Notes under the pieces: generated by a model
Database searches by the model: none
What the model was told of the DNA's origin: nothing
The model's input: only the letters and a program-made list of their open reading frames with translations
In this document: positions 43,740 to 52,667 of the stretch, one piece after another
Layout: every line of letters starts with the position of its first letter
How positions within the stretch are numbered: the stretch's first letter is position 1
Translations under genes and position numbers: made by a program
Assembly (NCBI GenBank): GCA_963787195.1
Contig: CAWBCI010000061.1
Span: forward strand, 62,001-126,000
Length of the DNA stretch: 64,000 bases
Direction: 5' to 3'
From: CAWBCI01 sp963787195
GTDB lineage: Bacteria; Bacteroidota; Bacteroidia; Bacteroidales; JAGOPY01

Positions 43740-46166
43740 CTATTCATACTTGATGGCATCCACCGGGTTACCGGAAGCTGCCTTTACAATATGATAACTG
43801 ATGGTCCCCAAACCTATCACCAGAGCGATCAATCCAGCTAACAGGAATGAGAACAGCGTCAGATTCGTATGGTACACAAAACTATCCTGTAACCAGATAT
43901 CAAGCCTCCACCAGGCAACAGGAATGGCAATAACGAATGCTATCAGGATAAGAAGTACAAATTCTTTATATAGAAGTTGAAGCACACTCCCGACCGAAGC
44001 TCCCAGGACTTTTCTTATACCAATTTCTTTGTTTTTTTGCTCCGCGATAAAGGATGAGAGACCGAGCAGTCCGAGCAGCGCGATGAAGATGGTAAGTATG
44101 CTGGTAATCCGGAAAATCACGCCCAGCGTGGCCTCGGATGTATAGCTTTCATCCATCATCTGATCAAGGTACTTATAATTAAAGGGACGTTTGGCCCCGA
44201 ATTCATGCCATTTTTCCTCAATAAAAGACAAGGTCTGGGCAGTATTCTTTCCGTCGGTCCGGATGACCATAGTAGCTCTGGGTACCCTGCTGATAAAGAT
44301 TATTATGGGATCTATTTTATTATGCAAAGATTTGAAATTAAAATCTTTAACCACCCCGATCACTTTCAGGGGACGATCTGCATTTCCTTCCAGGTTAATG
44401 CCATAATCAATCTTCTTCCCTATGGGATTATCTTCCCAGCCCAGGGCCTTAGCACAGGCCTGGTTAATGATCACAGCCGATGTACTGTCGGTCCCCATTT
44501 TAGGGTCGAAATCCCTGCCCTGCACTATCTCCATACCCATAGTCCTGATAAAATCAAAATCGGCCTGGTTTAAGATGAGGGTTTGTTCAACCATCTTATC
44601 CTCACTTTCTACGCGCATGACCTGTATCCAGTTTATATCGGAAGGAACTCCGACAGTATTTGAGACAGCAAGTATATCAGGATTTTGCAACAACTCCTGT
44701 TTCATAACAGGGGCCTTGCTCCTGAAAGTGGAATCCTGGAGTTCAAGCACTACTAAGTTTTCCTTTTTGAAGCCCAGATCTTTATTTTTAAGGTAATTCA
44801 ACTGCCTGTTTACCACGAGGGTCGCTATGATCATGACAATTGCAATAAAGAACTGTATAACAACAAGGATACGCCTCAACATTCCACTGGAACGCTGATT
44901 CCCGCCTGTTTTTCCTTTTAATACGGTAACAGGTTTGAATGAAGAGAGATAAAAAGCCGGATAAGATCCCGACACTATGCCTATCACTAAAGTAATACCA
45001 ATGATCAAAAATAATACGCCAGGTTGCAGGAATTGGCTGAAGGTGATACTTTTCCCTGCAAGCTGATCGAAATCAGGTAAAAGCGCGCTCACAATCACTA
45101 CGGCTATGATCAGAGCAATGAAAGCCATAATCAAGGATTCTCCGATAAATTGCCATATCAGCTGGGTACGCTGCGCACCTACCACCTTGCGAAGTCCTAC
45201 TTCCCTCGCACGGTTTGCAGAGCGTGCGGTGGCCATGTTCATATAATTGATCATGGCCAGCAGAAGTATAAAGAGGGCTACGGCAGAAAAAATATAGATA
45301 TAAGCCATACTTCCGGTGGGCTTATCTGCAGACAGTCCACCTTTGAAGTGCGTTTCAGCCAGGGGTGTATAAATCAGGTCGAAGCTGGCATTTATCTGGT
45401 CGCCTATGGGTTTCATATACTTTTCATAGAAGGCCGGAAATTTTTCATAGACGCTTTCCATGCTTGAATTCTCCTTTAAAAGCACGTAAGTATATACCCC
45501 TATATTCCAGAACCTGATCGGCTCCATACTATTGAACCTCTCTGCACCTATTATCTGTTCAATGGAAGAAGCGGAAACAAGGCCATCGTATTTCAAATGC
45601 GTATTCGATGGGAGGTTCCTGATAACGCCCGTGACTTTATAACTTCTCTTGGCATTTATTTCCAATACTTCACCTATCGGATCTTTGTCCCCGAAATACT
45701 TTTTAGCCAGTTTCTCAGTCAGGACAATGGTGAAAGGCTCGGTAAGGGAATTTTTAGCTCTTCCATAAATAAAATCCACATCGAAAATGTCAAAAACTGT
45801 AGAATCAGCGAAATATAAATTCTCCTCATAATACTCCTTATTACCATACTTTACCAGGGTATTGTCAAGACCCTGAAACCTCACAAAGCTTTCGACTTCC
45901 GGGAATTCAAGTTTAAATGCCGGTCCCATCGGGATTGGAACGATCGCGAAGCGATCCACTTTATTGGAAACATTGAAATTGGACTCAAGCCGGTAGATCC
46001 GTTCATACTTGGTATTATACTTATCATAGGTGAGTTCATCCCTGATATACAGAAGTATAAAAATAAAAGCGGCTATTCCTACCGACAATCCGAGGATATT
46101 CAGAAAGGAATAGAATTTATTCCTTCGCATATTCCTAAAGGCGCTGACAATAAAATTTTTAAACAT
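43740..46166 (-). CDS. MacB/FtsX-type ABC permease, paralogue B
   Basis: An 808-residue permease with the same double MacB-core/FtsX plan as its neighbours: an N-terminal RRNKFYSFLNILGLSVG helix, a first block with AREVGLRKVVGAQRTQL, and a second with NKEIGIRKVLGASVGSV. It ends DAIKYE; all three paralogues end in a similar Asp/Lys-K-Y-E motif (DAIKYE, VKALKYE, KSLRYE). It lies between the ATPase gene (90 bases upstream) and paralogue A. The function is inferred from its operon: efflux or outer-membrane-linked export with the HlyD adaptor. Confidence 0.88.
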   Translation of the reverse strand: MFKNFIVSAFRNMRRNKFYSFLNILGLSVGIAAFIFILLYIRDELTYDKYNTKYERIYRLESNFNVSNKVDRFAIVPIPMGPAFKLEFPEVESFVRFQGLDNTLVKYGNKEYYEENLYFADSTVFDIFDVDFIYGRAKNSLTEPFTIVLTEKLAKKYFGDKDPIGEVLEINAKRSYKVTGVIRNLPSNTHLKYDGLVSASSIEQIIGAERFNSMEPIRFWNIGVYTYVLLKENSSMESVYEKFPAFYEKYMKPIGDQINASFDLIYTPLAETHFKGGLSADKPTGSMAYIYIFSAVALFILLLAMINYMNMATARSANRAREVGLRKVVGAQRTQLIWQFIGESLIMAFIALIIAVVIVSALLPDFDQLAGKSITFSQFLQPGVLFLIIGITLVIGIVSGSYPAFYLSSFKPVTVLKGKTGGNQRSSGMLRRILVVIQFFIAIVMIIATLVVNRQLNYLKNKDLGFKKENLVVLELQDSTFRSKAPVMKQELLQNPDILAVSNTVGVPSDINWIQVMRVESEDKMVEQTLILNQADFDFIRTMGMEIVQGRDFDPKMGTDSTSAVIINQACAKALGWEDNPIGKKIDYGINLEGNADRPLKVIGVVKDFNFKSLHNKIDPIIIFISRVPRATMVIRTDGKNTAQTLSFIEEKWHEFGAKRPFNYKYLDQMMDESYTSEATLGVIFRITSILTIFIALLGLLGLSSFIAEQKNKEIGIRKVLGASVGSVLQLLYKEFVLLILIAFVIAIPVAWWRLDIWLQDSFVYHTNLTLFSFLLAGLIALVIGLGTISYHIVKAASGNPVDAIKYE

Positions 46167-46256
46167 AGTCTCTCTCTTTTAAATTTCAAGATTTCCAATG
46201 AAGATAAAAACCCAACAGGCAGAAATTGATGTATCTGGGTCAGGTAATTAAGAGGA

Positions 46257-46943
46257 TTACATAATTTTTTCGCGGATGTTCTCTGTCACGATCTGCCCGT
46301 CGAACAGGCGTATGACGCGTTGACTATATTCAGCGTCTCTTTGTGAGTGGGTCACGATTATCATGGTTGTACCTTGCTGGTTAAGGCTTTCAAGAAGGTT
46401 CATCACCTCTTCACCATTTGCAGAATCGAGGTTACCTGTGGGCTCATCGGCAAGGATCAGCTTGGGATTGGCAACCACTGCACGGGCCACAGCAACCCTC
46501 TGTTGCTGTCCGCCAGAAAGCTGCAAGGGGAAGTGTTTTTTACGATGGGAAATCTGCATCTTATCCAGAGCCTCTTCTACTCTCTGTTTCCTTTCCGAAT
46601 GGGGCATACCCAGGTAAATCAAGGGTAATTCAACATTCTCGAAAACATTCAGTTCGTCAATCAGGTTAAAATTCTGAAATACAAAACCTATGTTTTCCTT
46701 CCTGATCCTGGCACGCTGCCTTTCACTGAACCTGCCTACTTCCAGGTCGTTAAAAAAATACTGCCCGCCAGTAGGATTATCAAGCAGTCCCAGGATGTTC
46801 AGTAATGTAGATTTTCCGCAACCTGAAGGGCCCATGATGGCTACAAATTCACCCTGATTAATATTAAAGGATACCTGGTTAAGGGCTGTAGTCTCGACTT
46901 CATCAGTCCGAAAAACTTTAGTTAAATCAACTGTTTTGATCAT
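46257..46943 (-). CDS. ABC transporter ATPase, MacB/LolD-like
   Basis: A 228-residue ATP-binding subunit with all motifs: Walker A GPSGCGKST, Q-loop FQNFNL, signature LSGGQQQRVAVARA, Walker B LILADEPTGNLD and H-loop VTHS. Sequence and length fit the MacB/LolD/FtsE group, which pairs with FtsX-fold permeases. It is the only ATPase for three permease genes, so it probably serves them all. It sits between paralogues C and B. Cytoplasmic face of the inner membrane. Confidence 0.95.
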   Translation of the reverse strand: MIKTVDLTKVFRTDEVETTALNQVSFNINQGEFVAIMGPSGCGKSTLLNILGLLDNPTGGQYFFNDLEVGRFSERQRARIRKENIGFVFQNFNLIDELNVFENVELPLIYLGMPHSERKQRVEEALDKMQISHRKKHFPLQLSGGQQQRVAVARAVVANPKLILADEPTGNLDSANGEEVMNLLESLNQQGTTMIIVTHSQRDAEYSQRVIRLFDGQIVTENIREKIM

Positions 46944-47044
46944 AGCTTTATTTTTTAATGATTATTGAATTAGACGATCATATATTCATTTATGTTACAT
47001 GTTATTAAATTTAAAAATCCTGCCTAATCATCCCGGGCTTTTGA

Positions 47045-49459
47045 TTATTCATACCGAAGTGACTTTGCCGGATCCAGTAGTGAAGCTACCAGGGCTCTGT
47101 ATGAAATGATAAGCATAGAAATGAGCAGGGCAAAAAATCCCGCCAGGATAAAAACCCAAACATTCATTGGCACCTGCACTGAAAACTGGTTCAGAAAGAC
47201 ATCCTGCACTGTGAAATAAGCCAGCGGCCATGCAATTAAAGTTGCTATGATGATCAGCTTAGCGAAGTCCTTTTGCAACAGTATTAAAATATCAAAAATT
47301 GATGCGCCCATGACTTTTCGTATCCCGATCTCCTTAGTCCGCTTTTCAGCCATGAATGAAGCCAGCCCGAAAAGTCCCATAGCAGCTACAAACATGATCA
47401 GCAAAGTAAATACCAATGAAAGTATCCCGAGATTTGTCTCATCTTTATAAAGTTTCCCGAGTTCATTTTTCAGGATCATATATTCGAAAGGACGGTGCTG
47501 CTCCTGTTGATTCCATTTTTTCTCAAGGAAAGCCAGGCTTGCTTTCTGGTTTTTACCTGATGTCCGGATTGCCATATAACGGAGGAAAAAGGCTATTTCC
47601 CTGGGATTTTCCTTCATATTCAACACAAATGGGCCCTGGACATCTTTCAGGGAGCTTGCCTGGAAATCCTTAAAAACCCCTATCACCTTTTCGTCCCCGC
47701 TGAGAGATTTGAATTTCTGGCCCAGAGCCTCTTCATTGCTTTTCCAGCCCAGGTGCCTGACCATGGACTCATTGATCAATATCCCCTTCATTGGGTCTGT
47801 TTTATTATCCCGGTTATAATCCCTTCCTGCAACTATCTTAATTTCGAATGTCTTTACAAAATCATCCATAATAACAAGAGCCGGATAAAACCTCCATTCT
47901 TTCTCCCCTACCCCTTCATGCCTGAATTCATGGGTATTATGGGAAGCCCCCACAATATCATCCACTGCGCTCACACTAATAATATCGGGATTTGCCAGGA
48001 TTTCGTTTTTAAAAGTCTGGTAATTGCCTGCAATATTGGTCCTGAAAATGGGAAGCATTATCACATTTTCGGGATTAAAGCCAAGGTCGGCACCACGCAT
48101 ATATTTCACCTGCTTGAAAATAACTATGGTGCAAATAACAAGTATTATAGAGATCGTGAACTGGAAAATGACCAGTATCTTACGTGCCAAACCACCCCGG
48201 ATCTCATTCTGAAAGCTTCCTTTCAGGACAGCTATTGGCTTGAAAGATGCAAGGTAAAAAGCAGGGTAAGCACCGGATACTATCCCTACGATAAGCCAAA
48301 GAATTAAAAGATAAAAGAGGTATACAGGCCTTGCCAGGTAAGCAAAATGGATTTCTTTTCCCGTATAATTATTAAAAACCGGAAGAATTATTTCTATAAG
48401 TATCAATGCCAGTATCATTGCGATAAACGTGAGCACAAGGGATTCGCCTATGAACTGCAGGATGAGGTTGATACGGTATGCACCGGTGACTTTCCGGATG
48501 CCAATCTCACGGGCCCTTGCACCGGATGTTGCAGTTGACAGGTTCATGAAATTGATAGCCGCTATAAGCAGCAGAAAAACTGCAATGACGGACAGGATCA
48601 CTATGTAGGAATAATTGCTGTTAGGCTGCATCTCATAGTCTAGCCTGGAATGCAAATGTATGTCGGTGAGTTTCTGCAGATACATGGTAATGCTCGATTT
48701 CTGGGCATCATAGAAATATTTGTCGCGGAAAGCCGGCAACACTTTTTCGACTTGCTCCGGACTCACTCCATCGGCCAGGACTAAATAAGTCCAGCAAGGA
48801 TTCCATACCCAGGTTTGCGGTAATCGTCCTCCGAAGAAATTTCTCACAGAGCCCATGGAAGCAATAAAATCGAAGGTAAAATGGGATTCTTTCGGAACAT
48901 CTTCAATTACACCGCTTACCTTGAGCAGGGCATTGTCTTCAAAACGCAGGGTTTTTCCCATGGCTTCCTCGTCCCCGAAATATTTATGTGCCATCGATTT
49001 CGTGATGACAACGGTGAAAGGCTCATCCAGCGCAGTTAGCGCATCTCCTTCTAAAAATGTATAATCGAATATCCTGAAAAAAGTTGAATCGGCAAAATAG
49101 ACATGGCTTTCATTGAACTTTTTATCCCCGTATTCTATTAGGTTCCGGTCAGACTGAAAATTGAACAACCTCACAACTTCTTTAATTAAATGAGGGTATT
49201 CAGATTTAAGGGTAAATGCAACCGGGAAAGGCATACTGGCTGAATTTTCCCCCACTCCCCCGAAATCATAAATCATGCAAAGACGTTCAATACGGGCAGC
49301 TTTGGAATGATAGCGGTCATAGCTCAACTCATTGGCTATATAGAGCATTATCAGGATAAAACTGGCCAGGCCGATTGCAAGGCCCAGCACATTTACAATA
49401 GTGTAGGTCTTACGTTTCACCAGATTCCGAAGCAATATTTTCAGGTAATTAAAGAACAT
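47045..49459 (-). CDS. MacB/FtsX-type ABC permease, paralogue C
   Basis: An 804-residue permease with a double MacB-core/FtsX organisation: N-terminal KRKTYTIVNVLGLAIG helix, first block AREIGIRKVTGAYRINL, second TKEIGIRKVMGASIFDI, C-terminus KSLRYE. It is upstream of the ATPase gene by 101 bases and downstream of the small 89-residue gene by 66. It differs clearly from A and B across the periplasmic domains, so the three are old duplicates, possibly with different partners. Confidence 0.88.
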   Translation of the reverse strand: MFFNYLKILLRNLVKRKTYTIVNVLGLAIGLASFILIMLYIANELSYDRYHSKAARIERLCMIYDFGGVGENSASMPFPVAFTLKSEYPHLIKEVVRLFNFQSDRNLIEYGDKKFNESHVYFADSTFFRIFDYTFLEGDALTALDEPFTVVITKSMAHKYFGDEEAMGKTLRFEDNALLKVSGVIEDVPKESHFTFDFIASMGSVRNFFGGRLPQTWVWNPCWTYLVLADGVSPEQVEKVLPAFRDKYFYDAQKSSITMYLQKLTDIHLHSRLDYEMQPNSNYSYIVILSVIAVFLLLIAAINFMNLSTATSGARAREIGIRKVTGAYRINLILQFIGESLVLTFIAMILALILIEIILPVFNNYTGKEIHFAYLARPVYLFYLLILWLIVGIVSGAYPAFYLASFKPIAVLKGSFQNEIRGGLARKILVIFQFTISIILVICTIVIFKQVKYMRGADLGFNPENVIMLPIFRTNIAGNYQTFKNEILANPDIISVSAVDDIVGASHNTHEFRHEGVGEKEWRFYPALVIMDDFVKTFEIKIVAGRDYNRDNKTDPMKGILINESMVRHLGWKSNEEALGQKFKSLSGDEKVIGVFKDFQASSLKDVQGPFVLNMKENPREIAFFLRYMAIRTSGKNQKASLAFLEKKWNQQEQHRPFEYMILKNELGKLYKDETNLGILSLVFTLLIMFVAAMGLFGLASFMAEKRTKEIGIRKVMGASIFDILILLQKDFAKLIIIATLIAWPLAYFTVQDVFLNQFSVQVPMNVWVFILAGFFALLISMLIISYRALVASLLDPAKSLRYE

Positions 49460-49525
49460 AAAGTATAACTGTTACATGGTCCCGGGATATTTAATTTTTA
49501 GAGGGATTCAGCTTTAAGCTGACTT

Positions 49526-49795
49526 CTAAATTACTTCTTCTGCTTTCCTGCGAAACATCAGGGGAATCTTATCATCAGCAGGAGCCCCTATCTCGACAAG
49601 CTCCCAGTCCCGGTTATATGATTCGAGTTTATGCTTTAAAACGGTGACCTTATCTTTTGGAGGTGCTCCTTCGGCTTCAAAGCTCATCAGTTCAACCTTA
49701 TACTGTATGGTCCTCTTCCTTCCATTGATGCGGACTTCTATCTCCACATTCTGTTCCGGCTCAATGTCCGGGATCAGTACAACTATTTCTCTCAT
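49526..49795 (-). CDS. Small soluble protein of unknown function
   Basis: An 89-residue acidic protein without signal peptide or membrane segment (MREIVVLIPDIEPEQNVEI at the start). It appears to be mostly beta-strand with a charged C-terminus. I do not recognise the family. It lies 38 bases after the HlyD-type adaptor and before permease C in the same direction, so it is part of the operon. The coding pattern, ATG start and fit between neighbours support a real gene. Confidence 0.65.
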   Translation of the reverse strand: MREIVVLIPDIEPEQNVEIEVRINGRKRTIQYKVELMSFEAEGAPPKDKVTVLKHKLESYNRDWELVEIGAPADDKIPLMFRRKAEEVI

Positions 49796-49833
49796 GGCAT
49801 TTAGGTTTATTGGGTTAGTCGGTCAACTATAAA

Positions 49834-51084
49834 CTATTTGAACACCAGCTTATCCTTATCGCCAAAATTATCATAGGATGAGATGATGACTTTTTCGCCT
49901 GGTTCAAGCCCTTCCAGCACCTCATAATTCCTTGTATTTTGCCGTCCCAGTTTAATCGGACGTTTCACAGCATAAGTTCCGGAAGGATCCACAACATAGA
50001 TCCAGTTTCCGCCGGTAGCCTGGAAAAAGCCTCCGCGTTTGATGATCAGGGCATCTGTCGGACTGCTGAATTTCAGTCTCATCTGTATAGTCTGTCCCCG
50101 CTTGATAGATTCAGGTGAATCCCCGTCAAACACAAGATCCACCTGGAAGGCTCCGGAAGTTACACCGGTGTATATTTTGCTGATATGCAACTGGTAGGTC
50201 TTCCCGTTAAAATCGAATTCCGCTTCCTGCCCTATCCCGACTCTCGATACATAACGCTCATCAATATTGGCCCTCATCTTGAATCCATCCATTACATCTA
50301 TCTGGCCAAGCCGGCTTCCGGTCGGTATAGTCTGCCCTATTTCCAGGTCGAATGAGGATAATTTACCATCTGCCGGGGCCCTCACAAGCAGGCGTTCCAT
50401 ATTTGCCTGAAGCAGTGAGAGGTTTGAATTCATACGGTCGATAGAAGCATTTATCTGCCTTTTTTGCTCTTCTGTTGATACTGAATCCAGGCGTTGCAGT
50501 TCCAAACTTATCTTCAGTTGTTTGTATGTGAAGGTATAGTCTCTTTGCGCGTCCTCAAACTCCTTTGGCGTAATTACACTGTCGGCGAACAGGCTTTTAT
50601 TCCTTTGATAATCGCGGTCAACCTTATCAATTTCATAAAGGAGGTTAGTAATTTCCTTCTGCCTTTGAAATTTATTTTGCTCCAGTGCAATTCTTGAATT
50701 CTGAAGATTATTGATAGCATCGTACATCCGTGTTTCCTGGTCCATGTAACTAAGCTGCATGCTCGCATTGCTAAGCCTCAAAATGGTATCACCCTTATGC
50801 AGCTGAGCTCCGTCCTCCACATTGATCTTTTCTACAGTGCCTCCCAGCACTGCATCTATAAATATAGTAGTCTTAGGTTGCACAACACCGTCAACCGGGA
50901 TGAATTCCTGGAATTTGTCTTCCTGAACAGTGGCGATTGAAACCTGCTCCTTGCTAACATATAGTTTGCTTTGTTTATCCCTGATAAAAAGCAGGTAGAT
51001 AAGGAAAAAAATAAAGATCCCGATAGCTGAAATTGTGAGGATCTTCCTGGTAGTCCATTTTTTCTTTTCGATAATTCTGTCCAT
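49834..51084 (-). CDS. HlyD/MacA-type periplasmic adaptor protein
   Basis: A 416-residue membrane fusion protein: one N-terminal helix (about 16-36), a barrel-sandwich/lipoyl half (FIPVDGVVQPKTTIFIDAV), a long coiled-coil hairpin (about 115-225), the second lipoyl half (LLVRAPADGKLSSFDLEIGQTI) and a beta-barrel plus membrane-proximal domain. It would link the FtsX-type permeases to an outer-membrane channel, but no TolC-type gene lies in the window. First gene of the operon, divergent from the sigma-54 regulator gene. Confidence 0.92.
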   Translation of the reverse strand: MDRIIEKKKWTTRKILTISAIGIFIFFLIYLLFIRDKQSKLYVSKEQVSIATVQEDKFQEFIPVDGVVQPKTTIFIDAVLGGTVEKINVEDGAQLHKGDTILRLSNASMQLSYMDQETRMYDAINNLQNSRIALEQNKFQRQKEITNLLYEIDKVDRDYQRNKSLFADSVITPKEFEDAQRDYTFTYKQLKISLELQRLDSVSTEEQKRQINASIDRMNSNLSLLQANMERLLVRAPADGKLSSFDLEIGQTIPTGSRLGQIDVMDGFKMRANIDERYVSRVGIGQEAEFDFNGKTYQLHISKIYTGVTSGAFQVDLVFDGDSPESIKRGQTIQMRLKFSSPTDALIIKRGGFFQATGGNWIYVVDPSGTYAVKRPIKLGRQNTRNYEVLEGLEPGEKVIISSYDNFGDKDKLVFK

Positions 51085-51123
51085 CTCTAATCTTTTTCTA
51101 TTTGGTTTTTGGTGATTCGAATT

Positions 51124-51140
51124 GAACTAATACTATGCCA
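51124..51140 (-). promoter_or_regulatory. Possible sigma-54 promoter of the ABC operon
   Basis: On the minus strand TGGCATAGTATTAGTT has a good -24 half (TGGCA) and a weak -12 half (TTAGT instead of TTGCA) at the correct 10-base GG-G spacing. It would start transcription near 51114, 30 bases before the adaptor gene. The divergent gene encodes a sigma-54 activator, which raises its plausibility. Confidence 0.3.
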
Positions 51141-51177
51141 CCATTCATATTTATTTATTTATGAATAGTTTACACCG

Positions 51178-51233
51178 CCTATTTGTAAGCACTTTCAACC
51201 TATTTGTCCAGTATCGTTCATTTTTTGTACAAA
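51178..51233. promoter_or_regulatory. Repeated motifs between regulator and ABC operon
   Basis: CCTATTTGT occurs at 51178-51186 and again at 51199-51207, exactly 21 bases apart (two helix turns). The palindrome TTTGTACAAA is at 51224-51233. Lying about 40-95 bases upstream of the possible -24 element, they are candidate enhancer sites for the divergent response regulator. Confidence 0.4.
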
Positions 51234-51284
51234 TGCGAACAGATTTTGTATTTTTATCCATTAATAAATCTAAAAAAATTACAC

Positions 51285-52667
51285 ATGGACGACAAGTTAG
51301 GGGCCCGTATCCTTATTGTGGATGATGACAGGGATGTTTTACTGGCAGCCAAATTATTCCTGAAACAGCATATAGAAGTTGTGCATACGGAAGAGAACCC
51401 GGAGAATATCCCAATCCTTCTGAATAATGAGAATTATGACCTGATTCTGCTGGACATGAATTTCGCCCCTGACGCGACCAGCGGTAAAGAGGGCTTTTAC
51501 TGGCTCAATAAGATCCTGGAAAATGACCCATCAACAGTTGTAATCCTGATTACCGGATACGGGGATATTGAACTTGCCGTGCAGGGTATAAAGGAAGGAG
51601 CCACGAATTTCCTCCTGAAACCATGGGAAAACAAAAAACTTCTGGCCACTATCAAAACCACATTACAACTCCGGAAATCGAAAGTGGAACTGGAAGACCT
51701 TCGTTCCAAACAGAAGATACTTATTGCCGACCAGGATCAGGCATACGGGAATATTATAGGAAATTCAGAGCCCATGATGCGATTGATGGCAACTGCACAG
51801 AAAGTAGCCATGACAGAAGCCAATGTGCTGATCCTAGGTGAGAACGGAACCGGAAAAGAGCTGGTGGCCAGAGCTATTCACCGTGCCTCTAACAGGAAGG
51901 ACCAGGTCTTCATCAGCGTGGACCTTGGTGCCATCAGCGAATCCCTTTTCGAAAGCGAACTCTTTGGTTTTAAAAAAGGCGCTTTCACCGATGCCAAGGA
52001 GGACCGGGCCGGACGATTTGAAGCTGCCAATAAAGGAACTATCTTCCTGGATGAGATTGGGAACCTTACACTCAGCCTGCAGGCTAAATTATTGAGCGTT
52101 TTACAAAACCGGAATGTGGTCAGGCTTGGAACCAACAAGGAAATCCCTATCGATGTGAGGCTTATCTGCGCTACAAATATGCCGCTGTACCAGATGGTAA
52201 AAGAAGGTAAATTCAGGCAGGATCTGCTTTACCGTATCAATACCATTGAGGTGCATGTGCCTTCACTCAGGGAAAGGGATGATGACATTTCTTTACTGGT
52301 AGAACATTTTCTGGATATTTATTGCAGAAAATATAAAATGCCAATGAAAAGATTAAGTGATGCTACCATCGCACGTTTAAATAAACACAGCTGGCCGGGA
52401 AATATCAGGGAATTGCAACATGCTGTGGAAAGGGCTGTAATCATGAGTGATTCCAACGTACTTCAACCTCACGATTTCTTCCTTTCACAGAACGAAGGTG
52501 ATAAATCTGACAGCCTGGATGTTTCGAACATGAACCTGGAAGAAACTGAAAAAATGCTCATCCGGAAGGTAGTCGACAAACATGGGGGAAATATCAGTAA
52601 GGCTGCCAAAGAACTTGGTCTTACCAGAGCATCTCTTTACCGTAGAATCGAAAAATATGATCTTTAA
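51285..52667 (+). CDS. Sigma-54-dependent response regulator, NtrC family
   Basis: A 460-residue regulator. The receiver domain (about 1-125) has acidic DDDRD and the phospho-acceptor Asp in LILLDMNF. The AAA+ domain (about 150-385) has GENGTGKE (Walker A), the sigma-54 loop as GAFTDA instead of GAFTGA, and GTIFLDEIGNL (Walker B). A Fis-type HTH closes the protein (NISKAAKELGLTRASLYRRI). The long frame's extra 27 N-terminal residues lie in AT-rich leader; MDDKLGARILIVDDD at 51285 is the proper start. The kinase gene overlaps its end by 11 bases. It probably controls the divergent ABC operon together with RpoN. Confidence 0.94.
   Translation: MDDKLGARILIVDDDRDVLLAAKLFLKQHIEVVHTEENPENIPILLNNENYDLILLDMNFAPDATSGKEGFYWLNKILENDPSTVVILITGYGDIELAVQGIKEGATNFLLKPWENKKLLATIKTTLQLRKSKVELEDLRSKQKILIADQDQAYGNIIGNSEPMMRLMATAQKVAMTEANVLILGENGTGKELVARAIHRASNRKDQVFISVDLGAISESLFESELFGFKKGAFTDAKEDRAGRFEAANKGTIFLDEIGNLTLSLQAKLLSVLQNRNVVRLGTNKEIPIDVRLICATNMPLYQMVKEGKFRQDLLYRINTIEVHVPSLRERDDDISLLVEHFLDIYCRKYKMPMKRLSDATIARLNKHSWPGNIRELQHAVERAVIMSDSNVLQPHDFFLSQNEGDKSDSLDVSNMNLEETEKMLIRKVVDKHGGNISKAAKELGLTRASLYRRIEKYDL

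Noticed and set aside
51204..51284. N-terminal extension of the response regulator
   Set aside because: The extra residues come from AT-rich leader that also holds the repeated regulatory motifs; the receiver domain starts normally at 51285.
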